DNA of 64,000 bases from Providencia manganoxydans (GCF_016618195.1 NZ_CP067099.1:868001-932000), one strand, 5' to 3'; counted from the first letter of the stretch, positions 29,775-40,541 are shown. Numbers and translations are program-made. The notes: generated from the sequence alone by a model not told the origin.

Positions 29775-30743
29775 GTGGCACAGGATTATACTGTTGAACA
29801 ATTGAACTATGGCCGTAAAGTTTATGACTTTATGCGCTGGGACAACGTTGCCTTTGGTATTTCTATCGTATTGCTGATCGCATCAATTGTGATTATTGGA
29901 GTTAAAGGCTTCAACTGGGGGCTTGATTTCACTGGTGGTACCGTCATAGAAATCAACTTAAGTCAGCCTGCGGATTTAGATAAAATTCGTGAGAGTTTAT
30001 CTAATTCAGAGCACAAAGATCCGTTAATCCAAAACTTTGGTAGCAGCCGTGACATTATGATCCGTCTACCACCAATTGAAGGAACAGCGGGTCAAGAAGT
30101 TGGTAAAGAGATCATTACTATCATCAATAAAAATGTTGATGAACAAGCGACAGTTAAACGTATTGAGTTTGTTGGTCCAAGTGTTGGGGCTGAGCTCGCT
30201 CAAACAGGTGCATTAGCACTGTTAACGGCGCTGATCTGTATTTTGATCTATGTTGGCTTCCGTTTCGAATGGCGTCTAGCAGCAGGGGCCGTATTAGCGC
30301 TTGCACATGACGTTGTGATTACGTTAGGTATTTTATCTCTCTTTCATATTGAGATAGATATGACCATCGTGGCATCGTTGATGTCGGTGATTGGTTACTC
30401 ACTGAACGACAGTATCGTGGTATCTGACCGTATTCGTGAGAACTTCCGTAAAATTCGTCGTGGTACGCCATACGAAATCATGAACGTCTCTTTGACTCAG
30501 ACATTAAGCCGTACCATTATGACATCAGCAACAACATTATTAGTGGTTCTGATGCTGTATATCTTTGGTGGCACGATGTTAGAAGGCTTCTCACTGGTTA
30601 TGTTAATTGGTGTGACCATCGGTACTATCTCATCTATCTATGTTGCTTCTGCATTAGCACTGAAGATGGGTATGAGACGTGAACATTTGCTTCCACCGAA
30701 GGTTGAGAAAGAAGGCGCTGACCAAGAGTCTTTATTGCCATAA
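29775..30743 (+). CDS. secF: SecF, protein export membrane subunit
   Basis: 322 aa from the GTG at 29775 ([20 protein letters not shown] as in E. coli), with AAGGAG 6 bp upstream. An ATG at 29730 lies inside secD and is rejected. Six helices; the periplasmic domain starts [14 protein letters not shown], and [20 protein letters not shown] is the conserved helix IV signature. Last gene of the operon; the strong hairpin at 30825 follows. Confidence 0.97.
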   Translation: MAQDYTVEQLNYGRKVYDFMRWDNVAFGISIVLLIASIVIIGVKGFNWGLDFTGGTVIEINLSQPADLDKIRESLSNSEHKDPLIQNFGSSRDIMIRLPPIEGTAGQEVGKEIITIINKNVDEQATVKRIEFVGPSVGAELAQTGALALLTALICILIYVGFRFEWRLAAGAVLALAHDVVITLGILSLFHIEIDMTIVASLMSVIGYSLNDSIVVSDRIRENFRKIRRGTPYEIMNVSLTQTLSRTIMTSATTLLVVLMLYIFGGTMLEGFSLVMLIGVTIGTISSIYVASALALKMGMRREHLLPPKVEKEGADQESLLP

Positions 30744-30824
30744 AGGTGTTTTCACCATGGCTAATGTTTTGGGTTAAGCGTTAAAACAATCTTTCTAGTT
30801 TACTGAAAAGTAAAACACAAAACT

Positions 30825-30872
30825 AAAACACCCCGCTAGGCTTTAAATGTACAGCCTTGCGGGGTGTTTTTT
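30825..30872 (+). terminator. Terminator of the queA-secF operon
   Basis: AAAACACCCCGC (30825-30836) pairs with GCGGGGTGTTTT (30859-30870), with an inner AGGCT/AGCCT stem and a run of T. In E. coli, yajD, tsx and yajI lie here; none is present. Confidence 0.9.
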
Positions 30873-30921
30873 ATTAAGCACTGAGTTACACTGTTTACCC
30901 GAAATAAGATCAGGAAACACT

Positions 30922-31371
30922 ATGCATTGCCCATTTTGCTCAGCTGTGGATACGAAAGTAATTGACTCGCGTCTAGTTGGAGAAGGCTCTCAAGTACGTA
31001 GGCGTCGTCAATGTCTCGTTTGCCATGAACGCTTCACCACCTTTGAAGTGGCGGAACTTGTTATGCCACGGGTAATTAAGAGTGATGAAGTACGTGAACC
31101 TTTTGATGAAGAAAAACTCAGCCGCGGTATGCAAAAAGCATTAGAAAAACGACCGGTTAGCGCGGATGCAGTTGAACAGGCTATTATCTCCATCAAATCA
31201 AAATTACGTGCAACAGGTGAAAGGGAAATTCCTTCTAAACAGATTGGTAATTTAGTGATGGATGAACTGAGAAAACTGGATAAAGTCGCTTATATCCGTT
31301 TTGCTTCAGTGTACCGTAGCTTCGAAGACATACGTGAGTTCGGCGAAGAGATCGCTAAATTACAGGATTAA
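30922..31371 (+). CDS. nrdR: NrdR, ribonucleotide reductase repressor
   Basis: 149 aa from the ATG at 30922 (AGGAAA upstream), equal to E. coli. A zinc ribbon has [17 protein letters not shown] and [13 protein letters not shown], followed by an ATP-cone ([20 protein letters not shown]). It senses ATP/dATP and represses nrd operons. An upstream in-frame ATG lies inside the preceding terminator. ribD starts 3 bp after the stop. Confidence 0.98.
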   Translation: MHCPFCSAVDTKVIDSRLVGEGSQVRRRRQCLVCHERFTTFEVAELVMPRVIKSDEVREPFDEEKLSRGMQKALEKRPVSADAVEQAIISIKSKLRATGEREIPSKQIGNLVMDELRKLDKVAYIRFASVYRSFEDIREFGEEIAKLQD

Positions 31372-31374
31372 AGC

Positions 31375-32490
31375 ATGATAGAACAAGATAGCATCTATAT
31401 GGCGAGAGCCCTAGAGCTCGCTGAAAAAGGCCGTTTTACAACGTCACCTAATCCAAATGTTGGCTGCGTTATCGTCAATAATGGCGAAATAGTGGGTGAA
31501 GGCTATCATCAAAAAGCAGGCGAACCCCATGCAGAAGTACACGCATTGCGAATGGCCGGTGAAAAAGCCAAAGGAGCGACAGCTTATGTTACGCTAGAGC
31601 CTTGTAGCCACCATGGGCGCACACCACCTTGCGCTGAAGCTTTAATTAATGCAGGGGTTAGCCGTGTCGTCGCCGCAATGCAAGATCCCAATCCTCAAGT
31701 AGCAGGGCGAGGCCTATATATGCTATCTAAGGCAGGCATTGAAACGGCCAGTGGCGTATTAATGGAGCAGGCTGAGGCGCTAAATCGTGGTTTTCTAAAA
31801 CGCATGCGTACGGCATTCCCATATATCCAATTAAAACTAGCGGCTTCGCTTGATGGTAAAACCGCTTTGCAATCTGGGGAAAGTAAATGGATCACCTCAG
31901 CGGCGGCTAGGAAAGATGTTCAAATGTTGCGAGCACAAGCCAGTGCAATTTTAAGCACAAGTAATACTGTGTTAGCGGATGATCCATCATTGACAGTTCG
32001 CTGGAATGAATTGCCTACCGATATTCAAGCTATTTATCCTGAAAATGCATTACGTCAGCCTATTCGTATTGTTTTGGATAACCATAATAGAGTCACCGCT
32101 CAGCACAAAGTCACTCAGCTTGAAGGGGAGTGCTGGTTAGTGCGTCCAAAACCAGAGGTTGATGCCATGTGGCAAGGGCAAGTCGAACAACTCGCGATCC
32201 CTGCGGATGATAACGGTATTGATTTGGTTATTTTGATGATGCAATTGGCTAAGCGAAACGTAAACAGCATTTGGGTTGAGGCTGGGCCAATATTAGCAGG
32301 CTCATTATTGAAGCTTGGTTTAGTCGATGAGCTCATTGTATATATTGCACCTAAATTACTCGGTGATACGGCGCGTGGCCTAGTGAATTTTCCTGCGCTT
32401 GCTCATTTATCAGATGCGCCAAAATTTGAATTTACTGATGTGCAGAAAGTCGGTGATGACTTGCGTGTCAGACTACGTCCTGTGTGGTAA
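31375..32490 (+). CDS. ribD: RibD, bifunctional riboflavin deaminase/reductase
   Basis: 371 aa. The N-terminal deaminase has HAEVHAL (His52, Glu54) and PCSHHGRTPPC (Cys77, Cys86) for the catalytic zinc. The C-terminal reductase (ASLDGKTALQSGESKWITS; WVEAGPILAGSLL) uses NADPH. It carries out two steps from the GTP-derived pyrimidine to the lumazine precursor. In E. coli ribH follows closely; here an ERIC remnant lies between them. Confidence 0.98.
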   Translation: MIEQDSIYMARALELAEKGRFTTSPNPNVGCVIVNNGEIVGEGYHQKAGEPHAEVHALRMAGEKAKGATAYVTLEPCSHHGRTPPCAEALINAGVSRVVAAMQDPNPQVAGRGLYMLSKAGIETASGVLMEQAEALNRGFLKRMRTAFPYIQLKLAASLDGKTALQSGESKWITSAAARKDVQMLRAQASAILSTSNTVLADDPSLTVRWNELPTDIQAIYPENALRQPIRIVLDNHNRVTAQHKVTQLEGECWLVRPKPEVDAMWQGQVEQLAIPADDNGIDLVILMMQLAKRNVNSIWVEAGPILAGSLLKLGLVDELIVYIAPKLLGDTARGLVNFPALAHLSDAPKFEFTDVQKVGDDLRVRLRPVW

Positions 32491-32568
32491 TTGAAGTTTT
32501 TTATGGTTTTGCTGAAATTCAACCACGCGGTTAGTGAAAGAATGTGATAAAATCCGCGCCCCATGGGG

Positions 32569-32646
32569 TATATACTTTAAATAATTCGAAATGTAGCCGC
32601 TATACCTTAGTGCAAAGTGCTGCAATTTGAAGGATGACAAGTATAA
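32569..32646 (+). repeat. ERIC element, internally deleted, between ribD and ribH
   Basis: TATACTTTAAATAATTCGAA to TGCAATTTGAAGGATGACAAGTATA minus the central palindrome; about 78 bp. Its end is only 7 bp before the ribH ribosome site. Confidence 0.8.
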
Positions 32647-32663
32647 TTAATTTAAGGAAGGCT

Positions 32664-33134
32664 ATGAACGTAATTAAAGGTGTTGTTGCCGCGCCACAAG
32701 CGCGCGTCGCTATTGCAATCGCTCGTTTTAACAACTTTATTAATGATAGTCTGCTGGACGGCGCTGTTGATGCGCTAGAGCGTATCGGCCAAGTTTCTCA
32801 AGACAACATCACTGTTGTATGGGTACCGGGTGCTTATGAACTGCCATTAACAGTCAAAGCATTAGCTGAAACGAAAAAATATGATGCAGTTATCGCTTTA
32901 GGTACCGTAATCCGTGGTGGAACGGCTCACTTTGAATTTGTTGCTGGTGAATGTAGCTCAGGCCTCTCTCACGTTGCAATGAACAGTGAAGTACCTGTAA
33001 CCTTTGGTGTCTTAACCACTGAAAATATTGAGCAAGCGATTGAGCGTGCTGGTACAAAAGCAGGTAACAAAGGCGCTGAAGCTGCATTGACTGCATTAGA
33101 AATGATTAATGTACTTAAAGCTGTAAAAGGCTGA
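32664..33134 (+). CDS. ribH: 6,7-dimethyl-8-ribityllumazine synthase
   Basis: 156 aa from the ATG at 32664 (AAGGAAG upstream), equal to the E. coli protein, also called RibE. Motifs: [29 protein letters not shown], and [13 protein letters not shown] with catalytic His89. It condenses the ribityl pyrimidine with dihydroxybutanone phosphate and forms 60-mers. An ATG at 32634 lies in ERIC sequence and is not conserved. Confidence 0.98.
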   Translation: MNVIKGVVAAPQARVAIAIARFNNFINDSLLDGAVDALERIGQVSQDNITVVWVPGAYELPLTVKALAETKKYDAVIALGTVIRGGTAHFEFVAGECSSGLSHVAMNSEVPVTFGVLTTENIEQAIERAGTKAGNKGAEAALTALEMINVLKAVKG

Positions 33135-33160
33135 TTTAGTTTTTATTTAAGGGGAATCTT

Positions 33161-33577
33161 GTGAAACCTGCTGCTCGTCGCCGCGCTCGTGAGTGTGCTG
33201 TACAGGCCATCTATTCATGGCAATTATCTGGCAATAATGTTTCTGATGTGGAATATGAATTTATTGCTGAACAGGACATGTCTGACGTTGACGTAATTTA
33301 TTTTCGTGAACTGTTGTCAGGTGTAGCGAACAACGCTATTAAACTTGATCAACTGATGGCACCTTTTTTATCTCGTCAACTGGAAGAGCTGGGGCAGGTA
33401 GAGAAAGCGATTTTACGTGTCGCTATGTATGAACTTAGCTTCCGTGAAGATGTTCCTTACAAAGTTGCGATTAATGAAGGCATCGAACTCGCTAAAGTAT
33501 TTGGCGCAGAAGATAGCCATAAATTTGTTAATGGTGTTCTTGATAAGGCTGCACCTGCTGTTCGCCGTAAAAAATAA
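33161..33577 (+). CDS. nusB: NusB, transcription antitermination factor
   Basis: 138 aa (E. coli 139), GTG start with AAGGGG upstream. All-helical NusB fold: [61 protein letters not shown]. With NusE (S10) it binds boxA in rRNA operon transcripts. It lies in the rib-nus-thi cluster; an ERIC element and a terminator-like hairpin follow before thiL. Confidence 0.98.
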   Translation: MKPAARRRARECAVQAIYSWQLSGNNVSDVEYEFIAEQDMSDVDVIYFRELLSGVANNAIKLDQLMAPFLSRQLEELGQVEKAILRVAMYELSFREDVPYKVAINEGIELAKVFGAEDSHKFVNGVLDKAAPAVRRKK

Positions 33578-33606
33578 AATTGCTCAGGGTCCCCTCCTGT
33601 AATAGT

Positions 33607-33711
33607 ACTATGCTCTAAATAATTCTAGGTGCAGTTAGGTGACAAGTGCGCATGAGTATTGTCACCATATGTTAACCAAAAGCACTGCAACTTGAAGTAT
33701 GGCGGGTATAC
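33607..33711 (+). repeat. ERIC element, shortened, between nusB and thiL
   Basis: CTATGCTCTAAATAATTCTAGG to CACTGCAACTTGAAGTATGG and CGGGTATA, about 105 bp. The end CTTGAAGTATGGCGGGTATA is close to the published consensus. Confidence 0.85.
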
Positions 33712-33720
33712 AGTAGTAAT

Positions 33721-33748
33721 AAGATAGACTGCTTATGCGGTCTATCTT
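33721..33748 (+). terminator. Hairpin between nusB and thiL
   Basis: AAGATAGAC (33721-33729) pairs with GTCTATCTT (33740-33748). T-rich sequence follows some bases later (ATTATTTTTTAA). It suggests thiL is at least partly transcribed from its own promoter. Confidence 0.6.
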
Positions 33749-33807
33749 TATGTCTATTATTTTTTAATAACGAAGTTCCCAAGTATAGCGAAAACGGAAA
33801 ACCTACC

Positions 33808-34797
33808 ATGTCATATGGCGAATTTGACCTCATCGCGCGTTATTTTAATCGTCAAAAAACGAATCGGCGTGATGTAAACATCGGTATTGGTGATGACTGT
33901 GCCTTGATGACTATCCCAGAAAAGCAGCAACTTGCTGTAAGCACTGATACTTTAGTTTCTGGCATTCATTTCCTTCCTGATATATCACCAGCAGATCTTG
34001 CCTATAAATCATTAGCTTCCAATTTAAGCGATCTTGCCGCGATGGGCGCTGATCCTGCATGGGTTTCCTTGGCGATCACGCTACCTCATGTTGATCCAAC
34101 TTGGTTAGAGCAGTTTAGTGATAGTTTGTTTGAACAAATTAACTATTATGGAATGCAATTAATTGGTGGTGATACTACACGTGGTCCTATGAGCCTAACT
34201 TATACGGTACATGGACTTGTGCCTACGGGGAAAGCGTTATCCAGAGCCGGTGCTCGTAACGGTGATTGGATATATGTAACAGGAACGCTTGGTGACAGTG
34301 CTGCGGGTTTAGCTCTGCTACAAGGGCGTTTAGATATCGCGGATCAAGAGCAAAAATCGTGGTTAATTGGTCGCCATTTACGACCTCAACCTCGCATTTT
34401 ACAAGGGCAAGCGCTACGTAATTTAGCCTCTTCAGCAATTGATATTTCTGACGGGCTGATCTCTGATCTTAACCATATACTGAAAGCGAGTGGCTGTGGA
34501 GCACATATCAATTTAGATGCTTTGCCTTTATCAGAAGCATTGAAGCAAAACTGCTCTCAAGAACAAGCTCAGATTTGGTCGCTTAGCGGCGGTGAAGATT
34601 ATGAACTTTGTTTCACTATCCCTGAAATTAATCGTGGTGCGTTAGAAATGGCACTAGCACATACAGGGGCGCATTTTACGTGTATTGGGCAGATCAAACC
34701 TCAATCGGAAGGGATCCGTTACTATCATGATAACCAAGCAGTTGATGTGAACCTAAAAGGGTTTGATCACTTTGTTTTGGAAAGTGTAAATAGTTAA
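33808..34797 (+). CDS. thiL: ThiL, thiamine-monophosphate kinase
   Basis: 329 aa (E. coli 325). [10 protein letters not shown] opens the protein. GIGDDCALM and [12 protein letters not shown] bind Mg and ATP, and [18 protein letters not shown] and [14 protein letters not shown] are family signatures. It phosphorylates thiamine monophosphate to the coenzyme diphosphate, which Dxs, encoded nearby, uses. pgpA, which follows thiL in E. coli, is missing. Confidence 0.97.
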   Translation: MSYGEFDLIARYFNRQKTNRRDVNIGIGDDCALMTIPEKQQLAVSTDTLVSGIHFLPDISPADLAYKSLASNLSDLAAMGADPAWVSLAITLPHVDPTWLEQFSDSLFEQINYYGMQLIGGDTTRGPMSLTYTVHGLVPTGKALSRAGARNGDWIYVTGTLGDSAAGLALLQGRLDIADQEQKSWLIGRHLRPQPRILQGQALRNLASSAIDISDGLISDLNHILKASGCGAHINLDALPLSEALKQNCSQEQAQIWSLSGGEDYELCFTIPEINRGALEMALAHTGAHFTCIGQIKPQSEGIRYYHDNQAVDVNLKGFDHFVLESVNS

Positions 34798-34817
34798 AGG
34801 ATCAAAATAATATTATT

Positions 34818-34854
34818 AAAAAAGTCCATGTCAGTTGCTGGTATGGACTTTTTT
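34818..34854 (+). terminator. Terminator of thiL
   Basis: AAAAAAGTCCAT (34818-34829) pairs with ATGGACTTTTTT (34843-34854). It lies 20 bp past the stop; a strong intrinsic terminator, symmetrical enough to work in both directions. Confidence 0.9.
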
Positions 34855-35267
34855 ATTGATTATTTATCATCAGATAGTGATATTTATCGATTATCTATAA
34901 TATAAAAATAATATCTATTTCTTACAGCTTGAGTTATGAAAATATAATTGAAGTAATTTTTTCGGTATAAAATCAACTAGCGTTAGTTCAATAAAGGCTA
35001 CCGATAATTATTTGAATTAAAACAAATAAGCTTTTGGGATTGGCAAAAGAAAGCTGCCAAAAGGCAGCTAAAATAAAATGAGGCGTATATCCCATAAAAG
35101 TATGAGATGTTTTTGTCAATATTGACAGAAATTCTTATGAGGGCAATTAGGTATTAAAAACATACTGAACTTTATTTGAGATAAAAGCAAGATCCTTTTA
35201 AAAGAAATTTGATTTAAATTGATCGTAGCTATGCTTTTTTAAAATAACGGATCTTTAAAATAACGCT
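34855..35267. other. Non-coding stretch between thiL and dxs terminators
   Basis: About 410 bp, AT-rich, with no credible ORF. It replaces pgpA and yajO of the E. coli order. It holds one compact hairpin, AGCTGCC-AAAA-GGCAGCT at 35052-35069, followed on the minus strand by TTCTTTTGCC. That is the shape of a terminator for a short minus-strand RNA, but no promoter is identified. Confidence 0.5.
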
Positions 35268-35307
35268 AAAAAAGCAGGTATTGAATAACTCCAATACCTG
35301 CTTTTTT
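35268..35307. terminator. Terminator of dxs, bidirectional
   Basis: AAAAAAGCAGGTATTG (35268-35283) pairs perfectly with CAATACCTGCTTTTTT (35292-35307) over an 8-base loop, 7 bp past the dxs stop on the minus strand. Confidence 0.92.
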
Positions 35308-35313
35308 TAGGGA

Positions 35314-37182
35314 TTAAGCTTTCTGTTGATACTCTTCAATAGCTTTGATGATGCCATCGCTATCGAGACCTAAGTCTGCAAGCACTTCTTGTTGGCTACC
35401 TTGTGAAATAAAGTAATCAGGTAGTCCAAGATTCAATATAGGTAGGATCTTTCGTTGGTGCATGAGAAACTCGTTAACACCGCTACCTGCACCGCCCATA
35501 ATCGCATTCTCTTCCAAAGTTACGATTAGATCGTGGCTATTAGCCATTTCTAAAATCAATGCTTCATCAAGTGGTTTAACGAAACGCATATCAACAACAG
35601 TTGCATTGAGTTTTTCAGCTGCAACTAACGCATGGCTGAGTAATGTACCAAAACATAAGATGGCAATTTTTTCACCTTGACGGCGAATAACACCTTTACC
35701 GATAGGTAATGGCGCTAAAGGCTGTAATTCTGCCCCTGTACCAGTACCACGAGGGTAACGTACTGCACTTGGTCCATCACTATAGTGATAGCCTGTATGC
35801 AGCATTTGGCGACATTCGTTTTCATCGCTTGGTGTCATGATGACTAGCGTTGGAATACAGCGTAGATAAGACAAATCAAACGATCCTTGGTGGGTCTGCC
35901 CATCAGCCCCAACAATACCTGCACGATCAATTGCAAATAAAACAGGCACTTTTTGAATAGCAACGTCATGGATCACCTGATCATAACCACGTTGTAAGAA
36001 CGTAGAGTAGATAGCTACGATTGGCTTATAGCCGCCAATCGCTAATCCCGCGGCAAAAGTTACGGCATGTTGCTCGGCGATGGCAACATCAAAATATTGA
36101 TCAGGGTACTCTTTTGAAAAGCGTACCATGCCCGATCCTTCACGCATTGCTGGGGTGATCGCCATCAATTTGTCATCATTTTGTGCTTCATCGCACAACC
36201 AATCACCAAAGATCTTCGAATAGGTTGGGCCGGTTTCTTTGCTTTTTGGCAAGGTAAAGGTACTTGGATCAAACTTAGGTACGGCATGCCAGCTGATAGG
36301 ATCTTTTTCTGCGGGTTCATATCCACGACCTTTTTTAGTCATGATATGTAGAAATTGAGGGCCTTTTAGATCACGCATATTTTTTAGCGTTTGCACCAGC
36401 GCGATCACATCATGGCCATCAACAGGGCCTATGTAATTAAAGCCTAATTCTTCAAACATGGTGCCTGGAACGACCATGCCTTTGATATGTTCTTCAGTTT
36501 TCTTTAATAGCTCTTTAATGGGAGGCATATTAGAGAAAACTTTTTTACCACTTTCACGTAACGTGGTGTACAACTTGCCTGAAAGCAGATGCGCTAGATG
36601 ATTATTGAGTGCGCCAACATTCTCAGAAATTGACATCTCATTATCATTTAGGACAACTAACATATCAGGCGCGACATCACCAGCATGGTTCATCGCTTCG
36701 AATGCCATACCTGCTGTGATAGCACCGTCGCCAATCACACACACCGTTTTACGGTTTTTATCTTCTTTTTCAGCGGCGATTGCCATACCTAGGCCAGCAC
36801 TGATTGAAGTCGATGAGTGACCAACGCTCAATACATCATATTCGCTTTCTCCACGCCATGGGAAAGGATGCAAGCCATTTTTTTGACGGATAGTATCAAT
36901 ACGATCACGGCGACCCGTCAAAATTTTATGGGGGTAGGCTTGATGACCAACATCCCACACCAAGTTATCGAAAGGCGTCTTATAAACATAATGTAATGCA
37001 ACGGTGAGTTCAACCGCGCCTAAACCAGAGGCAAAATGACCGCTAGAACGACCAACACTACTAAGTAAAAACTGCCTGAGTTCATCACACAGCTTAGGCA
37101 AGCTCTCTTTTGGCAGTAAACGTAGCTCTTCTGGTGTTTCTGCCAGCGCTAGTGTTGGATACTTAGCGATATCAATACTCAT
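35314..37182 (-). CDS. dxs: Dxs, 1-deoxy-D-xylulose-5-phosphate synthase
   Basis: 622 aa from the ATG at 37182 ([20 protein letters not shown], as in E. coli). The frame stays open upstream into ERIC sequence, but that extension is not conserved. The thiamine diphosphate site is [37 protein letters not shown] and [18 protein letters not shown] carry active-site residues. It makes the first committed intermediate of the MEP isoprenoid pathway, also used for thiamine and pyridoxal. In E. coli it follows ispA closely. Here 517 bp of ERIC sequence separates them, so it may depend on a promoter there. Confidence 0.98.
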   Translation of the reverse strand: MSIDIAKYPTLALAETPEELRLLPKESLPKLCDELRQFLLSSVGRSSGHFASGLGAVELTVALHYVYKTPFDNLVWDVGHQAYPHKILTGRRDRIDTIRQKNGLHPFPWRGESEYDVLSVGHSSTSISAGLGMAIAAEKEDKNRKTVCVIGDGAITAGMAFEAMNHAGDVAPDMLVVLNDNEMSISENVGALNNHLAHLLSGKLYTTLRESGKKVFSNMPPIKELLKKTEEHIKGMVVPGTMFEELGFNYIGPVDGHDVIALVQTLKNMRDLKGPQFLHIMTKKGRGYEPAEKDPISWHAVPKFDPSTFTLPKSKETGPTYSKIFGDWLCDEAQNDDKLMAITPAMREGSGMVRFSKEYPDQYFDVAIAEQHAVTFAAGLAIGGYKPIVAIYSTFLQRGYDQVIHDVAIQKVPVLFAIDRAGIVGADGQTHQGSFDLSYLRCIPTLVIMTPSDENECRQMLHTGYHYSDGPSAVRYPRGTGTGAELQPLAPLPIGKGVIRRQGEKIAILCFGTLLSHALVAAEKLNATVVDMRFVKPLDEALILEMANSHDLIVTLEENAIMGGAGSGVNEFLMHQRKILPILNLGLPDYFISQGSQQEVLADLGLDSDGIIKAIEEYQQKA

Positions 37183-37220
37183 TAGGGGCTCACTACTATT
37201 TATAATTGTTAATAAAGTAA

Positions 37221-37346
37221 TATACTCGTCATACTTCAAGTTGCAGCGTTGTTGACTGCATTCACTCGCACTAGTCACATACTTTTGTATGCTCCTAGGG
37301 ACTCATTCACTTGTCGCCTAGCTGCACCTCGAATTATTTAGAGTAT
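37221..37346 (-). repeat. ERIC element, full length (126 bp)
   Basis: TATACTCGTCATACTTCAAG to AATTATTTAGAGTAT, with the classic core CTAGTCACATACTTTTGTAT. It starts 39 bp upstream of the dxs start codon, so it lies in the dxs leader or promoter. Confidence 0.92.
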
Positions 37347-37486
37347 GACTCGTCATACTTCAAGTGGCAGCGCCTCTCGTTAAGGCGTGGTGACTGCTCT
37401 CATTTGTACCAGTCAAAGTGTCTTTTATGTTCCTAGCGACCTATTATCTTATCGTCTAGCTGCCCTTTCGAATGACTTAGAGTATA
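37345..37486 (-). repeat. ERIC element, long form
   Basis: ACTCGTCATACTTCAAGTGG to CTTAGAGTATA, about 142 bp with the CTCTCGTTAAGGCGTGGTGAC extra block. Head-to-tail with the previous copy, sharing a few bases. Confidence 0.88.
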
Positions 37487-37487
37487 C

Positions 37488-37647
37488 ACATTAAGTGGCA
37501 TCGTTTTTTGCAAGCAAAATATGTCTTTGCCACAGTAATATTTTTACTACTAGTGTGTTATTCAGTTATCACAGAATGGTGATTTGAATCACATAAGAGT
37601 ATAGCGCCGGTCAACCCAGCGCTCGAATTATCTAAAGTACATATCTA
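37488..37647 (-). repeat. ERIC remnant
   Basis: Only the ends are recognisable: CATTAAGTGGCATCG on the left and GCGCTCGAATTATCTAAAGT on the right, with about 90 bp of unrelated or decayed sequence between. It may be one interrupted copy or two fragments. Confidence 0.5.
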
Positions 37648-37699
37648 TTATGCCACCTTTATCATTCTTCGTCTGAATGTAAAATGACATTGTATTACA

Positions 37700-38617
37700 T
37701 TAGCTTTTTCGCTCGATAATGAAATTGGCAAGTGCGACTAAGGTTTGTGTATTATAGCCTTGAATTTCAATTATTTTTAATGCTTCTAGCGCAGTATAAT
37801 ACAATTCACGGGCTTTTTCCTGAGCGGCTTCAAGCCCCAACAATGATGGATAAGTGCTTTTCTCATGTTCTGCGTCTGAACCTTGGCGCTTACCGGTCAC
37901 CTCACTGTCACCAACCACATCTAAAATGTCATCTTGTACCTGAAACGCGAGGCCAATAGCTTCTGCATACTTATCTAGCGCTGGTAAAATTTGATGACCT
38001 TTTGTTCCTGCTGAATAGGCACCCATACGAATTGCGGCACGTATTAAAGCCCCCGTTTTATGTTGATGAATACGTTCAAGTGCCACTAAATCTACCTGCT
38101 TGCCTTCTGCTTCGAGATCTAATGCTTGGCCACCACACATACCCGCCAAACCGCTTGCATAAGCGAGCTCGGCTAACATAGCAATTCTGTCTTTATCTGT
38201 AACATCAGGCATTGAGCCAGATGACAATAATTGGAATGCCAATGTTTGCAACGCATCCCCAGCAAGGATGGCATTTCCTTCGCCAAATTTGACATGGCAT
38301 GTGGGCTGTCCACGTCGTAGATCGTCATCGTCCATCGCTGGAAGGTCGTCATGGATCAGTGAGTAGGCATGAATGCATTCAACAGCTGCTGCGGGAACAT
38401 CAAGATTATTGCGACTCACGCCAAGCATTTCACCTACGGTATAGGTCAAAAATGGACGTAAGCGCTTACCCCCGAGAAGGGCGCCATGCTTCATTGCCGC
38501 TGCAAGGGGTAAATCAGAGAATGGAAGTGCATCTAAGGCATGCAATAAATATTGATTAACTCGCTCATACGCTAGCTGCTGCTGTACTGCGAAGCTGTTA
38601 GAATGTTGTTCAGACAT
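37700..38617 (-). CDS. ispA: IspA, farnesyl diphosphate synthase
   Basis: 305 aa (E. coli 299). First Asp-rich motif LIHDDLPAMDDDDLRRG and second QVQDDILDVVGD bind Mg-diphosphate; GGKRLRPFL and the GALIRAAIRM segment complete the site. It condenses IPP with DMAPP and GPP to give farnesyl diphosphate for quinones and undecaprenyl phosphate. It starts 3 bp after xseB. Confidence 0.97.
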   Translation of the reverse strand: MSEQHSNSFAVQQQLAYERVNQYLLHALDALPFSDLPLAAAMKHGALLGGKRLRPFLTYTVGEMLGVSRNNLDVPAAAVECIHAYSLIHDDLPAMDDDDLRRGQPTCHVKFGEGNAILAGDALQTLAFQLLSSGSMPDVTDKDRIAMLAELAYASGLAGMCGGQALDLEAEGKQVDLVALERIHQHKTGALIRAAIRMGAYSAGTKGHQILPALDKYAEAIGLAFQVQDDILDVVGDSEVTGKRQGSDAEHEKSTYPSLLGLEAAQEKARELYYTALEALKIIEIQGYNTQTLVALANFIIERKS

Positions 38618-38620
38618 AAT

Positions 38621-38872
38621 TTATTCAGTATCGGGTGAAAAATCATCAAGCGCTTTGTTTTCATCATCGCTCAGTAGGATCTGAACGCGTTGCTCAGCCT
38701 GTTGTAGGACTTTTTGCCCTTGCTTAGCGATTTGGATGCCACGTTCAAACTCATTGAGTGCATCTTCTAGGGGTAGCGAGCCAGACTCAAGACGAGAAAC
38801 AATTTCCTCAAGTTCTTTAAGCGAGTTTTCAAAGCTAACTACTGGGACTTGTTGAGGTTTTTCTTTAGCCAT
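38621..38872 (-). CDS. xseB: XseB, exonuclease VII small subunit
   Basis: 83 aa (E. coli 80). The helical hairpin is [40 protein letters not shown], then an acidic tail. Several copies wrap around the XseA subunit encoded elsewhere, and together they degrade single-stranded DNA. First gene of xseB-ispA-(dxs), divergent from thiI. Confidence 0.96.
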   Translation of the reverse strand: MAKEKPQQVPVVSFENSLKELEEIVSRLESGSLPLEDALNEFERGIQIAKQGQKVLQQAEQRVQILLSDDENKALDDFSPDTE

Positions 38873-39089
38873 ATTTCTTTAACCGCAAATGTTCAATCAT
38901 TCGACTAGGGTGTTTTATTCATTCAGCAGACTAACTTAGTCTGACAGCGGATACAATTTATTATTGGTGTTTTTAGATTCAACCCGCAAGATGGTGCTAT
39001 AATACGCTTCTTTATTGACAATTGGTAACCTGTGCGTGTGTCTCTTTCAATACGTTCATTTGCCCCTATAACATTAACATGCAGCTATT

Positions 39090-40541
39090 ATGAAGTTTAT
39101 CATTAAGTTATTTCCAGAAATTACCATTAAAAGCCAGACCGTTAGGTTACGTTTTATTAAGATCCTAACCAGTAATATTCGCAATGTGCTTAAGCCGCTA
39201 GGTGAAGAAATCGCGGTTGTTCGTCATTGGGATAACATTGAAGTGCGTGTTAAAGGGGAAACAAAGCACGACGAAATTTGTGATATGCTCACACGTATCC
39301 CTGGTATTCATCATATTTTAGAAGTTGAAGAAAAACCGTTTACTAGCCTACATCATATCTATGAAATGGCACATGAGGCATACGGTGCATCGCTAGAAAA
39401 TAAAACCTTTTGTGTTCGTGTAAAACGTCGAGGGAAGCACGAATTTACCTCGATTGAGGCAGAACGTTATATTGGTGGTGGTTTAAACCAACATATCGCT
39501 TCAGCAAAAGTGAAACTCACCGATCCTGACACCACAGTCCATCTAGAAATTGAAGATGAAAACCTGATCCTCGTGAAAGCACGTTATGAAGGCATTGGTG
39601 GCTTTCCTATCGGTACACAAGAAGATGTATTGTCTCTCATTTCAGGGGGCTTTGACTCAGGCGTTTCCAGCTATATGTTAATGCGCCGAGGTTGTCGAGT
39701 TCACTATTGTTTCTTCAACTTAGGTGGTGCGGCTCATGAAATTGGCGTAAAACAAATCGCTCATTATTTATGGAACCGTTTTGGCAGCTCACATAAGGTA
39801 CGCTTTATTGCGGTTAACTTCGAACCCGTTGTGGCTGAAATTCTAGAAAAAGTCGATGATGGCCAAATGGGCGTTGTGTTAAAACGTATGATGGTACGTG
39901 CTGCCTCAAAAGTGGCTGAGCGTTATGGCGTTCAAGCGATAGTCACGGGTGAGGCATTAGGACAGGTATCAAGCCAAACCTTAACTAACTTGCGTTTGAT
40001 TGATAATGCTTCAGATACATTGGTACTGCGTCCACTAATTTCTCATGATAAAGAACACATCATTAAAGTCGCGCGCCAAATTGGTACAGAAGACTTTGCG
40101 AAAACCATGCCTGAATACTGTGGTGTGATTTCTAAAAGCCCTACGGTAAAAGCAGTCAAAGCACGTATCGAGGCCGAAGAAGCAAACTTTGATTTCACTA
40201 TTTTAGACTCAGTGGTTGAGCAATCACAAAATATTGATATCCGCCAAATTGCGCAAGAAAGCCGCGAGCAAGTGGCTGAAGTTGAAATGGTGAGTGAGCT
40301 TTCAGCTGAAAATGAAGTTATCTTAGATATCCGTTCCCCTGATGAACACGAAGACAAACCGTTGGCGATTGAAGGGATAGACGTTAAACACATTCCATTC
40401 TATCGTCTTGGTACTCAGTTTGGTGATCTACCTAAAGAGAAAACTTACTTATTATATTGCGACCGTGGTGTGATGAGTCGTTTACAAGCGCTCTATTTGC
40501 AAGAGCAAGGTTTTAATAATGTAAAAGTTTATCGTCCATAA
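39090..40541 (+). CDS. thiI: ThiI, tRNA 4-thiouridine synthase / thiazole sulfurtransferase
   Basis: 483 aa (E. coli 482). N-terminal NFLD and THUMP domains, then the PP-loop [15 protein letters not shown] and the family Cys in [13 protein letters not shown]. The C-terminal rhodanese domain has active Cys457 ([11 protein letters not shown]). It transfers sulfur from IscS to uridine-8 of tRNA and to ThiS for thiamine thiazole. The rhodanese extension is typical of enterobacteria. Confidence 0.98.
   Translation: MKFIIKLFPEITIKSQTVRLRFIKILTSNIRNVLKPLGEEIAVVRHWDNIEVRVKGETKHDEICDMLTRIPGIHHILEVEEKPFTSLHHIYEMAHEAYGASLENKTFCVRVKRRGKHEFTSIEAERYIGGGLNQHIASAKVKLTDPDTTVHLEIEDENLILVKARYEGIGGFPIGTQEDVLSLISGGFDSGVSSYMLMRRGCRVHYCFFNLGGAAHEIGVKQIAHYLWNRFGSSHKVRFIAVNFEPVVAEILEKVDDGQMGVVLKRMMVRAASKVAERYGVQAIVTGEALGQVSSQTLTNLRLIDNASDTLVLRPLISHDKEHIIKVARQIGTEDFAKTMPEYCGVISKSPTVKAVKARIEAEEANFDFTILDSVVEQSQNIDIRQIAQESREQVAEVEMVSELSAENEVILDIRSPDEHEDKPLAIEGIDVKHIPFYRLGTQFGDLPKEKTYLLYCDRGVMSRLQALYLQEQGFNNVKVYRP

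Noticed and set aside
32634..32663. N-terminal extension of ribH from an ERIC-borne ATG
   Set aside because: The ATG has no spaced ribosome site; the downstream ATG at 32664 has AAGGAAG and matches the family start.
37183..37278. N-terminal extension of dxs
   Set aside because: The frame is open for 32 more codons, but they are ERIC sequence and the conserved start MSIDIAKYP is at 37182.
37221..37486. Insertion sequence or transposon
   Set aside because: Repeats here have no coding capacity and match ERIC palindromes; no transposase gene was found anywhere in the window.
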